Translations under genes and position numbers: made by a program
Source: Azophilus sp965199705
GTDB lineage: Bacteria > Pseudomonadota > Gammaproteobacteria > Pseudomonadales > Azotimanducaceae
DNA: 64,000 bases
NCBI GenBank assembly: GCA_965199705.1
Contig: OZ241359.1
Span: 2,542,001 to 2,606,000 of the forward strand
Direction: 5' to 3'
Part shown: one piece after another, positions 41,663 through 49,272 of the stretch
Layout of the letters: each line of letters starts with the position of its first letter
How positions within the stretch are numbered: position 1 is the first letter of the stretch
The notes under the pieces: generated by a model
What the model was told of the DNA's origin: nothing
The model's input: only the letters and a program-made list of their open reading frames with translations
The model's database searches: none

Positions 41663-43045
41663 ATGCGGACCTCTTCTGCCCGGTTCGGTTGGTCAACCGC
41701 CGCTGCCGTGGTGGTGGCCAACATGATCGGCGCCGGCGTATTCACCAGCCTCGGCTTTCAACTGCTGGAAATCAGCTCCGGGTTCGTGTTGCTGGCACTC
41801 TGGGCTGTGGGTGGGCTGATCGCCCTCGCCGGCGCCTTGTGCTATGCAGAACTTGGCGCCGCACTGCCAAGGTCCGGTGGCGAGTACAACTTTCTCTCAC
41901 GCATCTTTCACCCGTCGCTCGGATTCATCGCCGGCTGGCAGTCGGCCACCATCGGCTTCGCCGCGCCGGCAGCGCTCGCGGCCATCACGTTTGGCGCCTA
42001 CCTGAATGCTGCACTGCCCGATTTGGACGGGCGTTTGAGCGCGACCATGCTGCTGTTGATGCTCACCCTGGCGCACGCCAGCAGTCGGCGCAGCAGCAGC
42101 CGCGTGCAGAACTGGTTCACGATGCTGAAGATCGCGCTGATCCTCGCATTCTGCCTGCTGGTCTGGCTGGCCTCCGAGCCGCAGCACGGGCTGACGATCA
42201 CGCCCCAGGCCGGTGATGCCGGGCTGCTGGTCGGCGGCGCCTTCGCCGTCGCCCTGATCTATGTCAACTATGCCTACACCGGATGGAACGCGGCCACCTA
42301 CGTCTCTGGCGAGATGCGCAACCCGCAGCGCCATCTACCCCTGGCGCTGGCGCTTGGCACTTGTCTGGTGACCGGACTCTACCTGCTGCTCAACTTCATC
42401 TTTCTGTATGCAGCGCCCATGTCCGAACTGGCCGGACGGATCGAGATAGGCGTTATCGTCGCCGAACACGCCTTCGGCCCGACGGGCGGCAAGATCATGG
42501 GGTTGGGGCTGGCGCTCTTGCTGATCTCGACTGCCAGCGCCATGACACTGGCCGGTCCGCGCGTCATGCAGATGATCGGAGAGGACTTTCCCGCCTTGTC
42601 CTGGCTCGCCGGCGTCAACCGGCACGGAGTACCGGCGCTCGCCATCTGCGCTCAGTCGGCGCTCGCGCTGGCGCTGGTCTGGACAGCAGCATTCGAATCC
42701 ATTTTGCTCCTGGCCGGATTCAGTCTGGGCCTGTGCACCCTCGTCACGGTCGCCGGGGTATTCGTGCTGCGCTGGCGGCAACCGAACCTGGCGAGACCTT
42801 ATCGTGCACCGGCCTGGCCACTGCCCGGCCTGATCTACCTGGCGCTCAATAGCTGGGTGCTCATATACATCTGCCTGAACCGACCGTTCGAAGCCCTGGC
42901 AAGCCTTGGCCTGATCGCCGTTGGCGGCGTCTTGTATCCGTTTTGCAGACGCGCCAGGCGCCAGTCCCCGCGTTCTCTAACGCAGGCGGCGCTATACTCC
43001 CGGCCCGGCGAACACGCAGACGGGCAAGACACACGTGAGCTTTGA
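41663..43045 (+). CDS. APC-family amino acid permease
   Basis: A 460-residue transporter with about 12 membrane segments. The N-terminal helix motif AAAVVVANMIGAGVFTSLGF is the unwound GAG substrate-binding site of APC permeases, and GALCYAELGAALPRSGGEY is the family loop. Resembles the basic amino acid/polyamine or LAT-type branch. The ATG at 41663 is 60 bp after the previous stop; MAPEG follows 3 bp after its own stop. Confidence 0.9.
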   Translation: MRTSSARFGWSTAAAVVVANMIGAGVFTSLGFQLLEISSGFVLLALWAVGGLIALAGALCYAELGAALPRSGGEYNFLSRIFHPSLGFIAGWQSATIGFAAPAALAAITFGAYLNAALPDLDGRLSATMLLLMLTLAHASSRRSSSRVQNWFTMLKIALILAFCLLVWLASEPQHGLTITPQAGDAGLLVGGAFAVALIYVNYAYTGWNAATYVSGEMRNPQRHLPLALALGTCLVTGLYLLLNFIFLYAAPMSELAGRIEIGVIVAEHAFGPTGGKIMGLGLALLLISTASAMTLAGPRVMQMIGEDFPALSWLAGVNRHGVPALAICAQSALALALVWTAAFESILLLAGFSLGLCTLVTVAGVFVLRWRQPNLARPYRAPAWPLPGLIYLALNSWVLIYICLNRPFEALASLGLIAVGGVLYPFCRRARRQSPRSLTQAALYSRPGEHADGQDTREL

Positions 43046-43048
43046 AGC

Positions 43049-43447
43049 ATGTTGATTCAGATCATCTGTCTGCTGGTTGCCGTGGTTCTGCCACTGCTCT
43101 GGGCCATCGCCACCCTGCCTCACCGCAAGCGTCAGTTCGGACGTGTCGATATGAGCGAGCCGCGCCTTCAGGGCGCGCAGTTGACAGGCGCAGGCGCACG
43201 CGCCTGGGGCGCGCAGATGAATGCCTGGGAAGCCCTGCTGGTGTTCGTAGCGGCCAATGTTGCAGCGCTCGCCGCCGGCGTCGAACCCACTGGCAACTGG
43301 AGCCTGGCAGCGCCTGTCTGGGTGGCGGCCCGGCTGTTTCACGGGCTTGCCTATCTGATCGGCCTGCCGGTGCTGCGAGTTGTCTGCTTTGTTGCAAGCC
43401 TCGGCATGAGCCTCTGGATATTCAGTATGGCGTTTCGCGTGATCTGA
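43049..43447 (+). CDS. MAPEG family membrane protein
   Basis: A 132-residue, four-segment membrane protein of the MAPEG superfamily (membrane-associated proteins in eicosanoid and glutathione metabolism). GARAWGAQMNAWEALLVFVA is the characteristic loop, followed by WVAARLFHGLAYLIGLPVLR. Bacterial members may be glutathione transferases/peroxidases, but activity is rarely shown. Translationally close (3 bp) to the permease. Confidence 0.85.
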   Translation: MLIQIICLLVAVVLPLLWAIATLPHRKRQFGRVDMSEPRLQGAQLTGAGARAWGAQMNAWEALLVFVAANVAALAAGVEPTGNWSLAAPVWVAARLFHGLAYLIGLPVLRVVCFVASLGMSLWIFSMAFRVI

Positions 43448-43559
43448 ACACCGGTTGCGCGGGTTCGGCAGCGTTTGCTACGTCTGCTGCGCGGTCCCTG
43501 GCGAGCGCGAGGGCATTGCCCGCACAACTCGCCAGTTTCCGCTTGTACGTTGCGCGTCG

Positions 43560-45815
43560 CTAGAAAGACAAGCGCACGCCGCCCTCGATGGTGCGCCCGG
43601 CGAGTGGCGCCATATCCTTGATCACTGAAGTGTGCAGGCGCTGCTCGGCATCCGTCAGGTTGCGCCCTGCCAGAAAGACGAGCACCTGGGCGCTACCCTG
43701 GTCAAATCGCCAGCTGATGCGGGCATCCAGATCATCGTAGCTGTCGGTTGGCAATTCTTCCGGACCGACGGTGTTCTGCGCAAAAGCGTGCACGTAGTCC
43801 ACGCTCGCCGTCACCGGACCCTGGCTCAGTCGCAGCCCGAGCCCAAGCCGGTCCGCCGGCAACAACGACAGTTCGCCGTCAACGCCATCTTCGTCGTCCA
43901 GATCCACCGAAACCGTATCAAAGAACGCCCGTCCTTCCAGTTCCGCCGGGCCCAGGCGCATCCTCAGGGTCGCCTCCGCATCCAGCCCCACGAAGGTTGC
44001 GTCCGCCTGCGTGAACTGACGAACTGGCAGCCCTTCCCGCTCTTCGCCGGTCAATTGCTGATGGATGTACCGGGAAAAACGGGTGACATAGCCGTTCACT
44101 CGCACACCGCCTCGCTCGCCTGAGTAACCCAGGGTGGCGCTCAGATTGAGAGCGGATTCGTCGTCCATGTCCGGGTCGCCGACATCATAGCTGCGCGTGG
44201 CCACGTGCGGGCCGTCCCAGTAGAGTTCCTCGGCCACGGGTGCGCGGCTGGCAAAGTCACCTTGAACGGCAGCCGACCAGTTGTTGTCGAGGTCGGCGAC
44301 AAAGCCCAGGGAGGCGGAAAAGGTGGTAAAGGTTTCGCCCGATTGATTGTCGGGATCATGCTTCACCCGATCCAGGCGCAGGCCCGCCTCCACCTGGCCA
44401 GGCGCCACGTCTCGCTCAGCCATCCAGAAGACGCCACTGCTTGAGGTATCGACCGGCGGCAGAAACGCCTCTTCACCAGTAATCGAATACTCGCGCCCCT
44501 GCACATGCAGGCCAAAAATGCCTTCCCACTGCGCCAGAGGATCGTGGCCCAGTTCCGCTCGCAACTCCCAGGCTTCATTGTCGAAGCGCAATCCCGCCTG
44601 ATCCGCCTCGAATTCCACGTGCCGGTAATCATTGATGCCGGCTCGCAGATTCAGGCTGGAAAAACCGGGCATCGGCTCCGCCAGAGCGGCCGCGAAATCG
44701 ATTCGGGTCTGCTCTACATCCAGTACTGGCGGCGCCTCCACATGGTCGTCGCCGTCATGACCTTCGTCTTCATCGTGATGCTCATCTTCATCGTGATGTT
44801 CGTCTTCATCGTGATGTTCGTCTTCGTCGTGATGCTCGTCCCCTTCGTCTTCATGTCCGTGCGCCCCGTGATCGTGCGCCAGCAAGCCGTATTCGGACTC
44901 CAGACGGCTGACGGCAACGCCGATAAACCCTCGGTCGGTCACCCAGGACAGGCCGCCGGCGCCGCCAAGCGTTTCGGCAAAACTGCCGGTGAGGATGCCG
45001 GGCTCGGATTCGTGTTCGTCGTGATGTTCATCCTCGTCGTGATGTTCATCCTCGTCGTGATGCTCATCCTCGTCGTGATGCTCATCCTCGTCGTGATGCT
45101 CGTCCTCGTCGTGATGCTCGTCCTCATCGTGTTCAGCCGCCTCCAGCGCCCGCAGACGCTCCGACTCGGCATAGCCGGGTATCTTCAGATCATCGGCGTC
45201 GCGAAAAAAGCCGTCCAGATGCCAGGCCAGATTGCCGGCGGCGCCGTCCAACCGAAAGGCGCCGGCGCGCCCGTCCCCATTGTCGCTGGCGCGCAACTCC
45301 AGACGCCCGGAAACGCTTTCCGGCGCCTCGTGTGGCACGCGCCCCGTGTGCACATCAATCACGCCGCCGATGGCGCCGGGGCCGTACAACAAGGTGCTCG
45401 CGCCCTTGAGGATGTCAACCCGGGTGGCAATGGACGGATCGACGGTCACCGGATGGTCGCTGCCGATCGTGGACGCATCCATCACATCCAGGTGATCTTC
45501 CGTCAGCCGAACTCGCGGGCCGCTCAGACCGCGGATAACGGGGCGGCCAACGGCGGGACCGAAGGCAGACGTATGGATGCCCGGCAACTGTCCGACGGTT
45601 GCGCCGATATTGTCGGCGCGCCTTTCGTCAAGCAACTCGCCGACCAGCGTCTCCGTTGGTTGCGCTTGCCCGTCCTCGGACAACGGGTGCCCCAGGACTA
45701 TGATTTCTTCTTCGAGATAGTGTTCTTCGCCTGACCCATTCGCCATTGCGACGCCAGCGCAACAGGCGCAGACGGTCAGAGTCAGGGACCGGATGTGGGA
45801 TATCGAAAGTGGCAT
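43560..45815 (-). CDS. TonB-dependent receptor with His/Asp/Glu repeat loops, probable zinc uptake
   Basis: A 751-residue outer-membrane receptor. Signal peptide (SLTLTVCACCAGVAMANG), TonB-box region EEEIIVLGHP, plug (PVIRGLSGPRVRLTEDHLDV, DILKGASTLLYGPGAIGGVI) and beta-barrel ending in aromatic RLSF. Two extracellular-loop arrays of DEDEHH repeats (about residues 229-268 and 321-357) would bind divalent metal, as the His-rich loops of ZnuD-type zinc receptors do. ATG at 45815 behind GGAGG. A palindrome (45835-45851) just upstream may be the Zur/Fur-type operator. A small His/Cys protein is encoded upstream. Confidence 0.9.
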   Translation of the reverse strand: MPLSISHIRSLTLTVCACCAGVAMANGSGEEHYLEEEIIVLGHPLSEDGQAQPTETLVGELLDERRADNIGATVGQLPGIHTSAFGPAVGRPVIRGLSGPRVRLTEDHLDVMDASTIGSDHPVTVDPSIATRVDILKGASTLLYGPGAIGGVIDVHTGRVPHEAPESVSGRLELRASDNGDGRAGAFRLDGAAGNLAWHLDGFFRDADDLKIPGYAESERLRALEAAEHDEDEHHDEDEHHDEDEHHDEDEHHDEDEHHDEDEHHDEHESEPGILTGSFAETLGGAGGLSWVTDRGFIGVAVSRLESEYGLLAHDHGAHGHEDEGDEHHDEDEHHDEDEHHDEDEHHDEDEGHDGDDHVEAPPVLDVEQTRIDFAAALAEPMPGFSSLNLRAGINDYRHVEFEADQAGLRFDNEAWELRAELGHDPLAQWEGIFGLHVQGREYSITGEEAFLPPVDTSSSGVFWMAERDVAPGQVEAGLRLDRVKHDPDNQSGETFTTFSASLGFVADLDNNWSAAVQGDFASRAPVAEELYWDGPHVATRSYDVGDPDMDDESALNLSATLGYSGERGGVRVNGYVTRFSRYIHQQLTGEEREGLPVRQFTQADATFVGLDAEATLRMRLGPAELEGRAFFDTVSVDLDDEDGVDGELSLLPADRLGLGLRLSQGPVTASVDYVHAFAQNTVGPEELPTDSYDDLDARISWRFDQGSAQVLVFLAGRNLTDAEQRLHTSVIKDMAPLAGRTIEGGVRLSF
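44745..44855 (-). repeat. Coding tandem repeat, second DEDEHH array
   Basis: 18-bp tandem units encoding DEDEHH about four times with diverged ends (HEDEGDEHH at the start and DEGHDGDD at the end), inside the metal receptor. Confidence 0.9.
45012..45131 (-). repeat. Coding tandem repeat, first DEDEHH array
   Basis: Six 18-bp tandem units encoding DEDEHH, nearly identical to each other, in an extracellular loop of the receptor. The near identity suggests recent expansion and variable copy number. Confidence 0.9.
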
Positions 45816-45834
45816 GACAGCCTCCGTGCGATCG

Positions 45835-45851
45835 AATTTGCATATCAAATT
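45835..45851. promoter_or_regulatory. Palindrome upstream of the metal receptor
   Basis: AATTTG CATAT CAAATT, perfect 6-bp arms with a 5-bp centre, in A/T-rich sequence 20 bp before the receptor ATG. The place and shape suit a metalloregulator operator (Zur/Fur), though it does not match a consensus I can name exactly. Confidence 0.4.
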
Positions 45852-45894
45852 GGCGGCCAGCCGCAGCAACAAGTGCAACTGGCCTCGGTTTTGA

Positions 45895-45906
45895 TTGATC
45901 GATCAA
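45895..45906. promoter_or_regulatory. 12-bp perfect palindrome TTGATCGATCAA
   Basis: Overlaps the stop codon of the small His/Cys gene and lies 80 bp upstream of the receptor. Possible second operator; could be chance. Confidence 0.25.
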
Positions 45907-46217
45907 GCGGTTGGCGGTGCTCGGGGTTGCGGCAGCGGCGCCAGGCGTGGCGTTGGCGGAGAGGAAAGGTCAACGACAGGCGCCAGCCAGGCAATCCGCT
46001 TGACAGCGGGCATTGATTTCAGTGGCTGCGGCTGCCCTTCCTGCTCGGAAATGGAACAGATAGCACAGAAATCAACACCATGCGACGCATCGACCGGGTG
46101 GTCATGCGCATGGAATAACCCCTGGCACAGGACAATCAACACGGCGCCGACGGCCAACACAGCGCCGACGGCGGACGGCATCGCGCCCAATCCAGGAACT
46201 GAACCTGCCTGCCTCAT
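45903..46217 (-). CDS. Small DUF2946-like protein with His/Cys motif
   Basis: A 104-residue exported or membrane-anchored protein: one hydrophobic segment (AVGAVLAVGAVLIVLCQGLF) followed by HAHDHPVDASHGVDFCAICS, a compact cluster of His, Asp and Cys suited to metal binding, and a Pro-rich tail. This resembles DUF2946 proteins found beside copper/zinc TonB receptors. It lies directly upstream of the receptor on the same strand (stop 87 bp before its ATG). Confidence 0.7.
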   Translation of the reverse strand: MRQAGSVPGLGAMPSAVGAVLAVGAVLIVLCQGLFHAHDHPVDASHGVDFCAICSISEQEGQPQPLKSMPAVKRIAWLAPVVDLSSPPTPRLAPLPQPRAPPTA

Positions 46218-46312
46218 GCAAGAGCGCCACGACTTTGCAGGCCAGGCATCCTACTCGCAAGCAAATATCCCTGCAAGGCAGTGTGTTGGCAACCCGGCCG
46301 ACTGGCCGCCGC

Positions 46313-47500
46313 CTACCAATTACTGGAGTATTCGGCCTGGACGTGGTCCGGCAAGCCGTAGGACAACTGGCTCTGGCTGACGAAGGCCAGTTCAAGAGCC
46401 CGCTGAAAGTCCGCCGCATCACGGCGCTTCCGCCAGGCTGGAAACACCTTGCCCAAAACGCGCTCGGCGCGCGCCTTGCTGCGGATCCAGGGCAGTATCG
46501 GCAACCCGCGCCGAGCCGGGAAGCGCAGCCTGTCGGCGAGCGAATCGCCGATCAGTTCGCGTGATGCGCCGTAAAGGAACCTGGCAGTCTTCGCGCGCTC
46601 TACAGGGTGGGAGACGCCGACCACTACAGGAGCGCTGTTGATGATGCAGTTGGCCAGCGCAATAGCGTCAAAGTCAGGCTCCGGTTCGCAGGTTCTGCCT
46701 ACCTCGAAAAGCCGTGCGGCCTGATCCTGGTTGTAGAACTGGAGCGGGTCAGGTACGCCCATGATGTAACCCGTGTAGCACCACACGGCCATGATGCCAG
46801 CGCATTCCTCGTCGCTGAACATGGCGCCGATCTGCTGCGCGTGTCTGATCAGCCGCGCCGAGAAACACGCCGAGGCGATTCCGATATGTGCTGCGCTGAT
46901 CGGGATGCCCCAGGATTCGCGCTCCCACTCCGGCGTGTCCGAGAATAGCCAGCGCACACGGCCATGCACCAACCGCAGCCGCAGCGTCGCCTTCCAGCCG
47001 TCGCCACCTGGTTCAACGCCGTAGGGCAGAAAGATATCCGTCAGGTGACGTATGTTCTGCTTCAGCCGCCGAACGCCGTCTTCTATCAATCGTCCCGTGA
47101 TGGCGAACGACTTGCTGATCAGCGTGGAAAATCCCTCCACAATGGCGCCGCCGACAAAGGCCGCAAGAATGTCCCCGGAGCTTCTGACATAGGCCTTGCA
47201 ACCGAGCAGCGCCGACTCCTGATCGTACCAGTCTGGCGTCGTGCTGAGGACGTTGACCAGATCCTGGGCGCTTTGAGGCGAGTCGCGCAGGATGGCGTCG
47301 TCCTGTTCGATGATTCCGCGCACTATCCTGGCGGTCTCGGCGCGGGTCAGACCGCCGATATCATGCATCACCGGGTCAACCAGCGGATCGCCGATCCACA
47401 GATGCTCCACGAAACGGTCGGTCAGGTCGGCGTCAATGGCCCGCGCTTCGGGGTAGCCCGGCTTGTACGCCTCGGGAATGATCAGCTTGCTGTCAGTCAT
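46313..47500 (-). CDS. MpaB-like oxygenase (DUF2236), copy 1
   Basis: A 395-residue protein of the MpaB/latex-clearing (DUF2236) superfamily, predicted haem-dependent oxygenases acting on prenyl or lipid chains. Family stretches: HLWIGDPLVDPVM, the helical core GGAIVEGFSTLISKSFAITG, RLKQNIRHLTDIFLP, and LRLVHGRVRWL with the presumed haem-ligand His. ATG at 47500 (an in-frame ATG at 47512 is possible); both lie in a perfect inverted repeat. A related gene is divergent on the other side of a 411-bp gap. Confidence 0.8.
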   Translation of the reverse strand: MTDSKLIIPEAYKPGYPEARAIDADLTDRFVEHLWIGDPLVDPVMHDIGGLTRAETARIVRGIIEQDDAILRDSPQSAQDLVNVLSTTPDWYDQESALLGCKAYVRSSGDILAAFVGGAIVEGFSTLISKSFAITGRLIEDGVRRLKQNIRHLTDIFLPYGVEPGGDGWKATLRLRLVHGRVRWLFSDTPEWERESWGIPISAAHIGIASACFSARLIRHAQQIGAMFSDEECAGIMAVWCYTGYIMGVPDPLQFYNQDQAARLFEVGRTCEPEPDFDAIALANCIINSAPVVVGVSHPVERAKTARFLYGASRELIGDSLADRLRFPARRGLPILPWIRSKARAERVLGKVFPAWRKRRDAADFQRALELAFVSQSQLSYGLPDHVQAEYSSNW

Positions 47501-47517
47501 GACCACGACCATGACTG
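47494..47517. promoter_or_regulatory. Inverted repeat over the start of the MpaB-like gene
   Basis: CAGTCATG (47494-47501) and CATGACTG (47510-47517), perfect 8-bp arms with an 8-bp spacer, covering both possible start codons. As DNA it could be a TetR-type operator; as mRNA a hairpin that hides the start. Confidence 0.4.
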
Positions 47518-47911
47518 CCAGCTACCCGACGCATCGCAAAAGCGTGCGTCGGCATGACGTTCATCGATAGGCTGATTCATGATGCATCCACCTCGGTTCG
47601 GCGGGCGGGGGACAGCGCCAAGCGCCGCATGTCGGACTTGCAATGTTACACCAAATAAGTATCTTCGCTACGTGCCGGGCGTTCCTTGCCAAGGGGTCGG
47701 CCCGATGTTCCAGAGTCGCAGGCAACACACAGGCAACACATCGGATCGGAATGCACAGTGTCAGAGTATTCAGACCCCGCCATGATTTACCGAACATGCA
47801 ACTTCACGGCAGCCGCGTGTGCGCATCCAGGCGCACAGGCGTTGCCCACCCCCATCGTTACGAAGCCGGTATGGCGCCTTGCCGCAGGTGTCGTCGGCCG
47901 GAGATTCCATC
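47518..47911. other. Divergent intergenic region between two MpaB-like genes
   Basis: No gene is supported in this space of about 400 bp. A weak plus-strand promoter candidate is TTGCAA (47638-47643), 16 bp, TATCTT (47660-47665), about 250 bp before the downstream gene. CGGAG lies 11 bp before its ATG. Otherwise nothing recognised. Confidence 0.4.
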
Positions 47912-49081
47912 ATGCTTGACTCCCCCTCTGCTTATACCGCTGGCTACAAGAAGGCCCGCCCACTGAATCCTGATCGAGCCGACATCTATATCAGGAACAC
48001 CATGGTCGGCGATCCACTGGCGGATGCCGCTGTGGAAGCGCTGGCGGCACTCGACCGGCCACGCTCGCACGCCTTGATCAAGGCGGGCATGGAGTGTGAC
48101 AAGGCGACCTTTCAAGAGGCGCCCGATGCCTTGCGTGCGCTGTTCGCAGCCACGGAGAAGCCACCGGCATTCTACAACCCCGAGCAAACGCAAGCCGGAA
48201 CGCGCGCATTCTACGAACACTCGGACGCCTTCTTCGTCGGTCTTGTGCTCGACGCTGTCATTACCGGCTTTACCACCAACGTCAGCAAGGCGTTCTACAT
48301 GACGGGCAGGACGCTGAGCAACCTGCGTCGCGTCAAGCAGAACACTCGACACCTCATGGAAATCACCATGCCCGGCGGGCTTGACAGGCACGGCGACGGC
48401 TGGAAACTGACCATGCGTATCCGTCTCATTCATGCGCAGGTGCGCCGGTTGATACTCAATTCGGACCAGTGGGACGTATCGAAGGACGGGGTTCCCCTGC
48501 ACGCGTCGCACATGGCGCTGGCCGCCACGGGGTTCTCCGCCGTCAATCTGCGCGCGGTGGCCAAACTAGGCATCTCGCTCACGAAGGAGGAGCGAGAGAG
48601 CTTCATGCACATCTGGCGCTACACCACCTGGTTAATAGGGGTGCCGAAGGAACTCATCTTCGACTCCGAAGACGATGCGATTGCGCTCAAGGAAATCGCT
48701 TATATCTGCGAGCCGCGTCCGGAGAAGGAAGCAATCGCCCTGGCGCATGGCAACGTCAACGTGATTCCCGAGCTCGTCGGCGTTACCAAGGAGTCGCAGG
48801 TGAAGAAGCTGACGGACTTCCTGTTCCGAACCTCGCGGGCGTTGATGGGGCATGAGCTCGCGAATGCGCTGCAGTATCCCAGGCACTCGACTTTCTGGGT
48901 CATGCCGTTCCTCCGGATGCAACGCCGACTTCAGGCGCTTCGCGCCAAGATCAAGCCCGGCGCGGAACCCTTGGTCGTCACCAACTTCGTCGGGCTCATG
49001 CAGAGATCCGTGTACGATGAAATGGGCATCAGCTATGGTATGCCGGACTCGGTCACGGAAGAGAAATCCGCTGCCTGGTAG
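47912..49081 (+). CDS. MpaB-like oxygenase (DUF2236), copy 2
   Basis: A 389-residue homologue of the gene at 46313-47500, sharing the layout and motifs: MVGDPLADAAVEAL, GLVLDAVITGFTTNVSKAF, RRVKQNTRHLMEITMP, RIRLIHAQVRRL and the C-terminal YGMPD. Identity between the two is moderate, so the duplication is old or the copies came separately. ATG at 47912 is preferred because upstream sequence is not conserved between the two. Same substrate class (polyprenyl or sterol-like lipid) is inferred. Confidence 0.8.
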   Translation: MLDSPSAYTAGYKKARPLNPDRADIYIRNTMVGDPLADAAVEALAALDRPRSHALIKAGMECDKATFQEAPDALRALFAATEKPPAFYNPEQTQAGTRAFYEHSDAFFVGLVLDAVITGFTTNVSKAFYMTGRTLSNLRRVKQNTRHLMEITMPGGLDRHGDGWKLTMRIRLIHAQVRRLILNSDQWDVSKDGVPLHASHMALAATGFSAVNLRAVAKLGISLTKEERESFMHIWRYTTWLIGVPKELIFDSEDDAIALKEIAYICEPRPEKEAIALAHGNVNVIPELVGVTKESQVKKLTDFLFRTSRALMGHELANALQYPRHSTFWVMPFLRMQRRLQALRAKIKPGAEPLVVTNFVGLMQRSVYDEMGISYGMPDSVTEEKSAAW

Positions 49082-49128
49082 GACACGCAGGGAACGGGGC
49101 AAGCTGATGGAATCAGGCATCGATCGGC

Positions 49129-49150
49129 ATCAGAGCATTGTTGCTCTGAT
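49129..49150. terminator. Hairpin between convergent genes
   Basis: ATCAGAGC, loop ATTGTT, GCTCTGAT: a perfect 8-bp stem 48 bp after the MpaB-like stop (+) and 123 bp after the transporter stop (-). No clear U tract; bidirectional terminator role inferred from position. Confidence 0.4.
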
Positions 49151-49272
49151 CCCCGTGGGCGGTTTCGACCAGACTCTGGACATCCATCCGAACCGAGCCT
49201 CGGCGCGCTAGCCGCCAAATAGATCAAGTAGCGCAAGCGTCGGCGGGCGGGGCTCGCTCTGGGCGAAGCCCT

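Noticed and set aside
44745..45131. Regular repeats resembling a CRISPR array
   Set aside because: Units are contiguous 18-bp codons without spacers and lie in a coding frame.
44505..45734. Plus-strand 409-codon frame with repeated VVML/LVVM hydrophobic runs
   Set aside because: It is the exact antisense of the DEDEHH repeats of the TonB receptor; the receptor is a clear family member, this is not.
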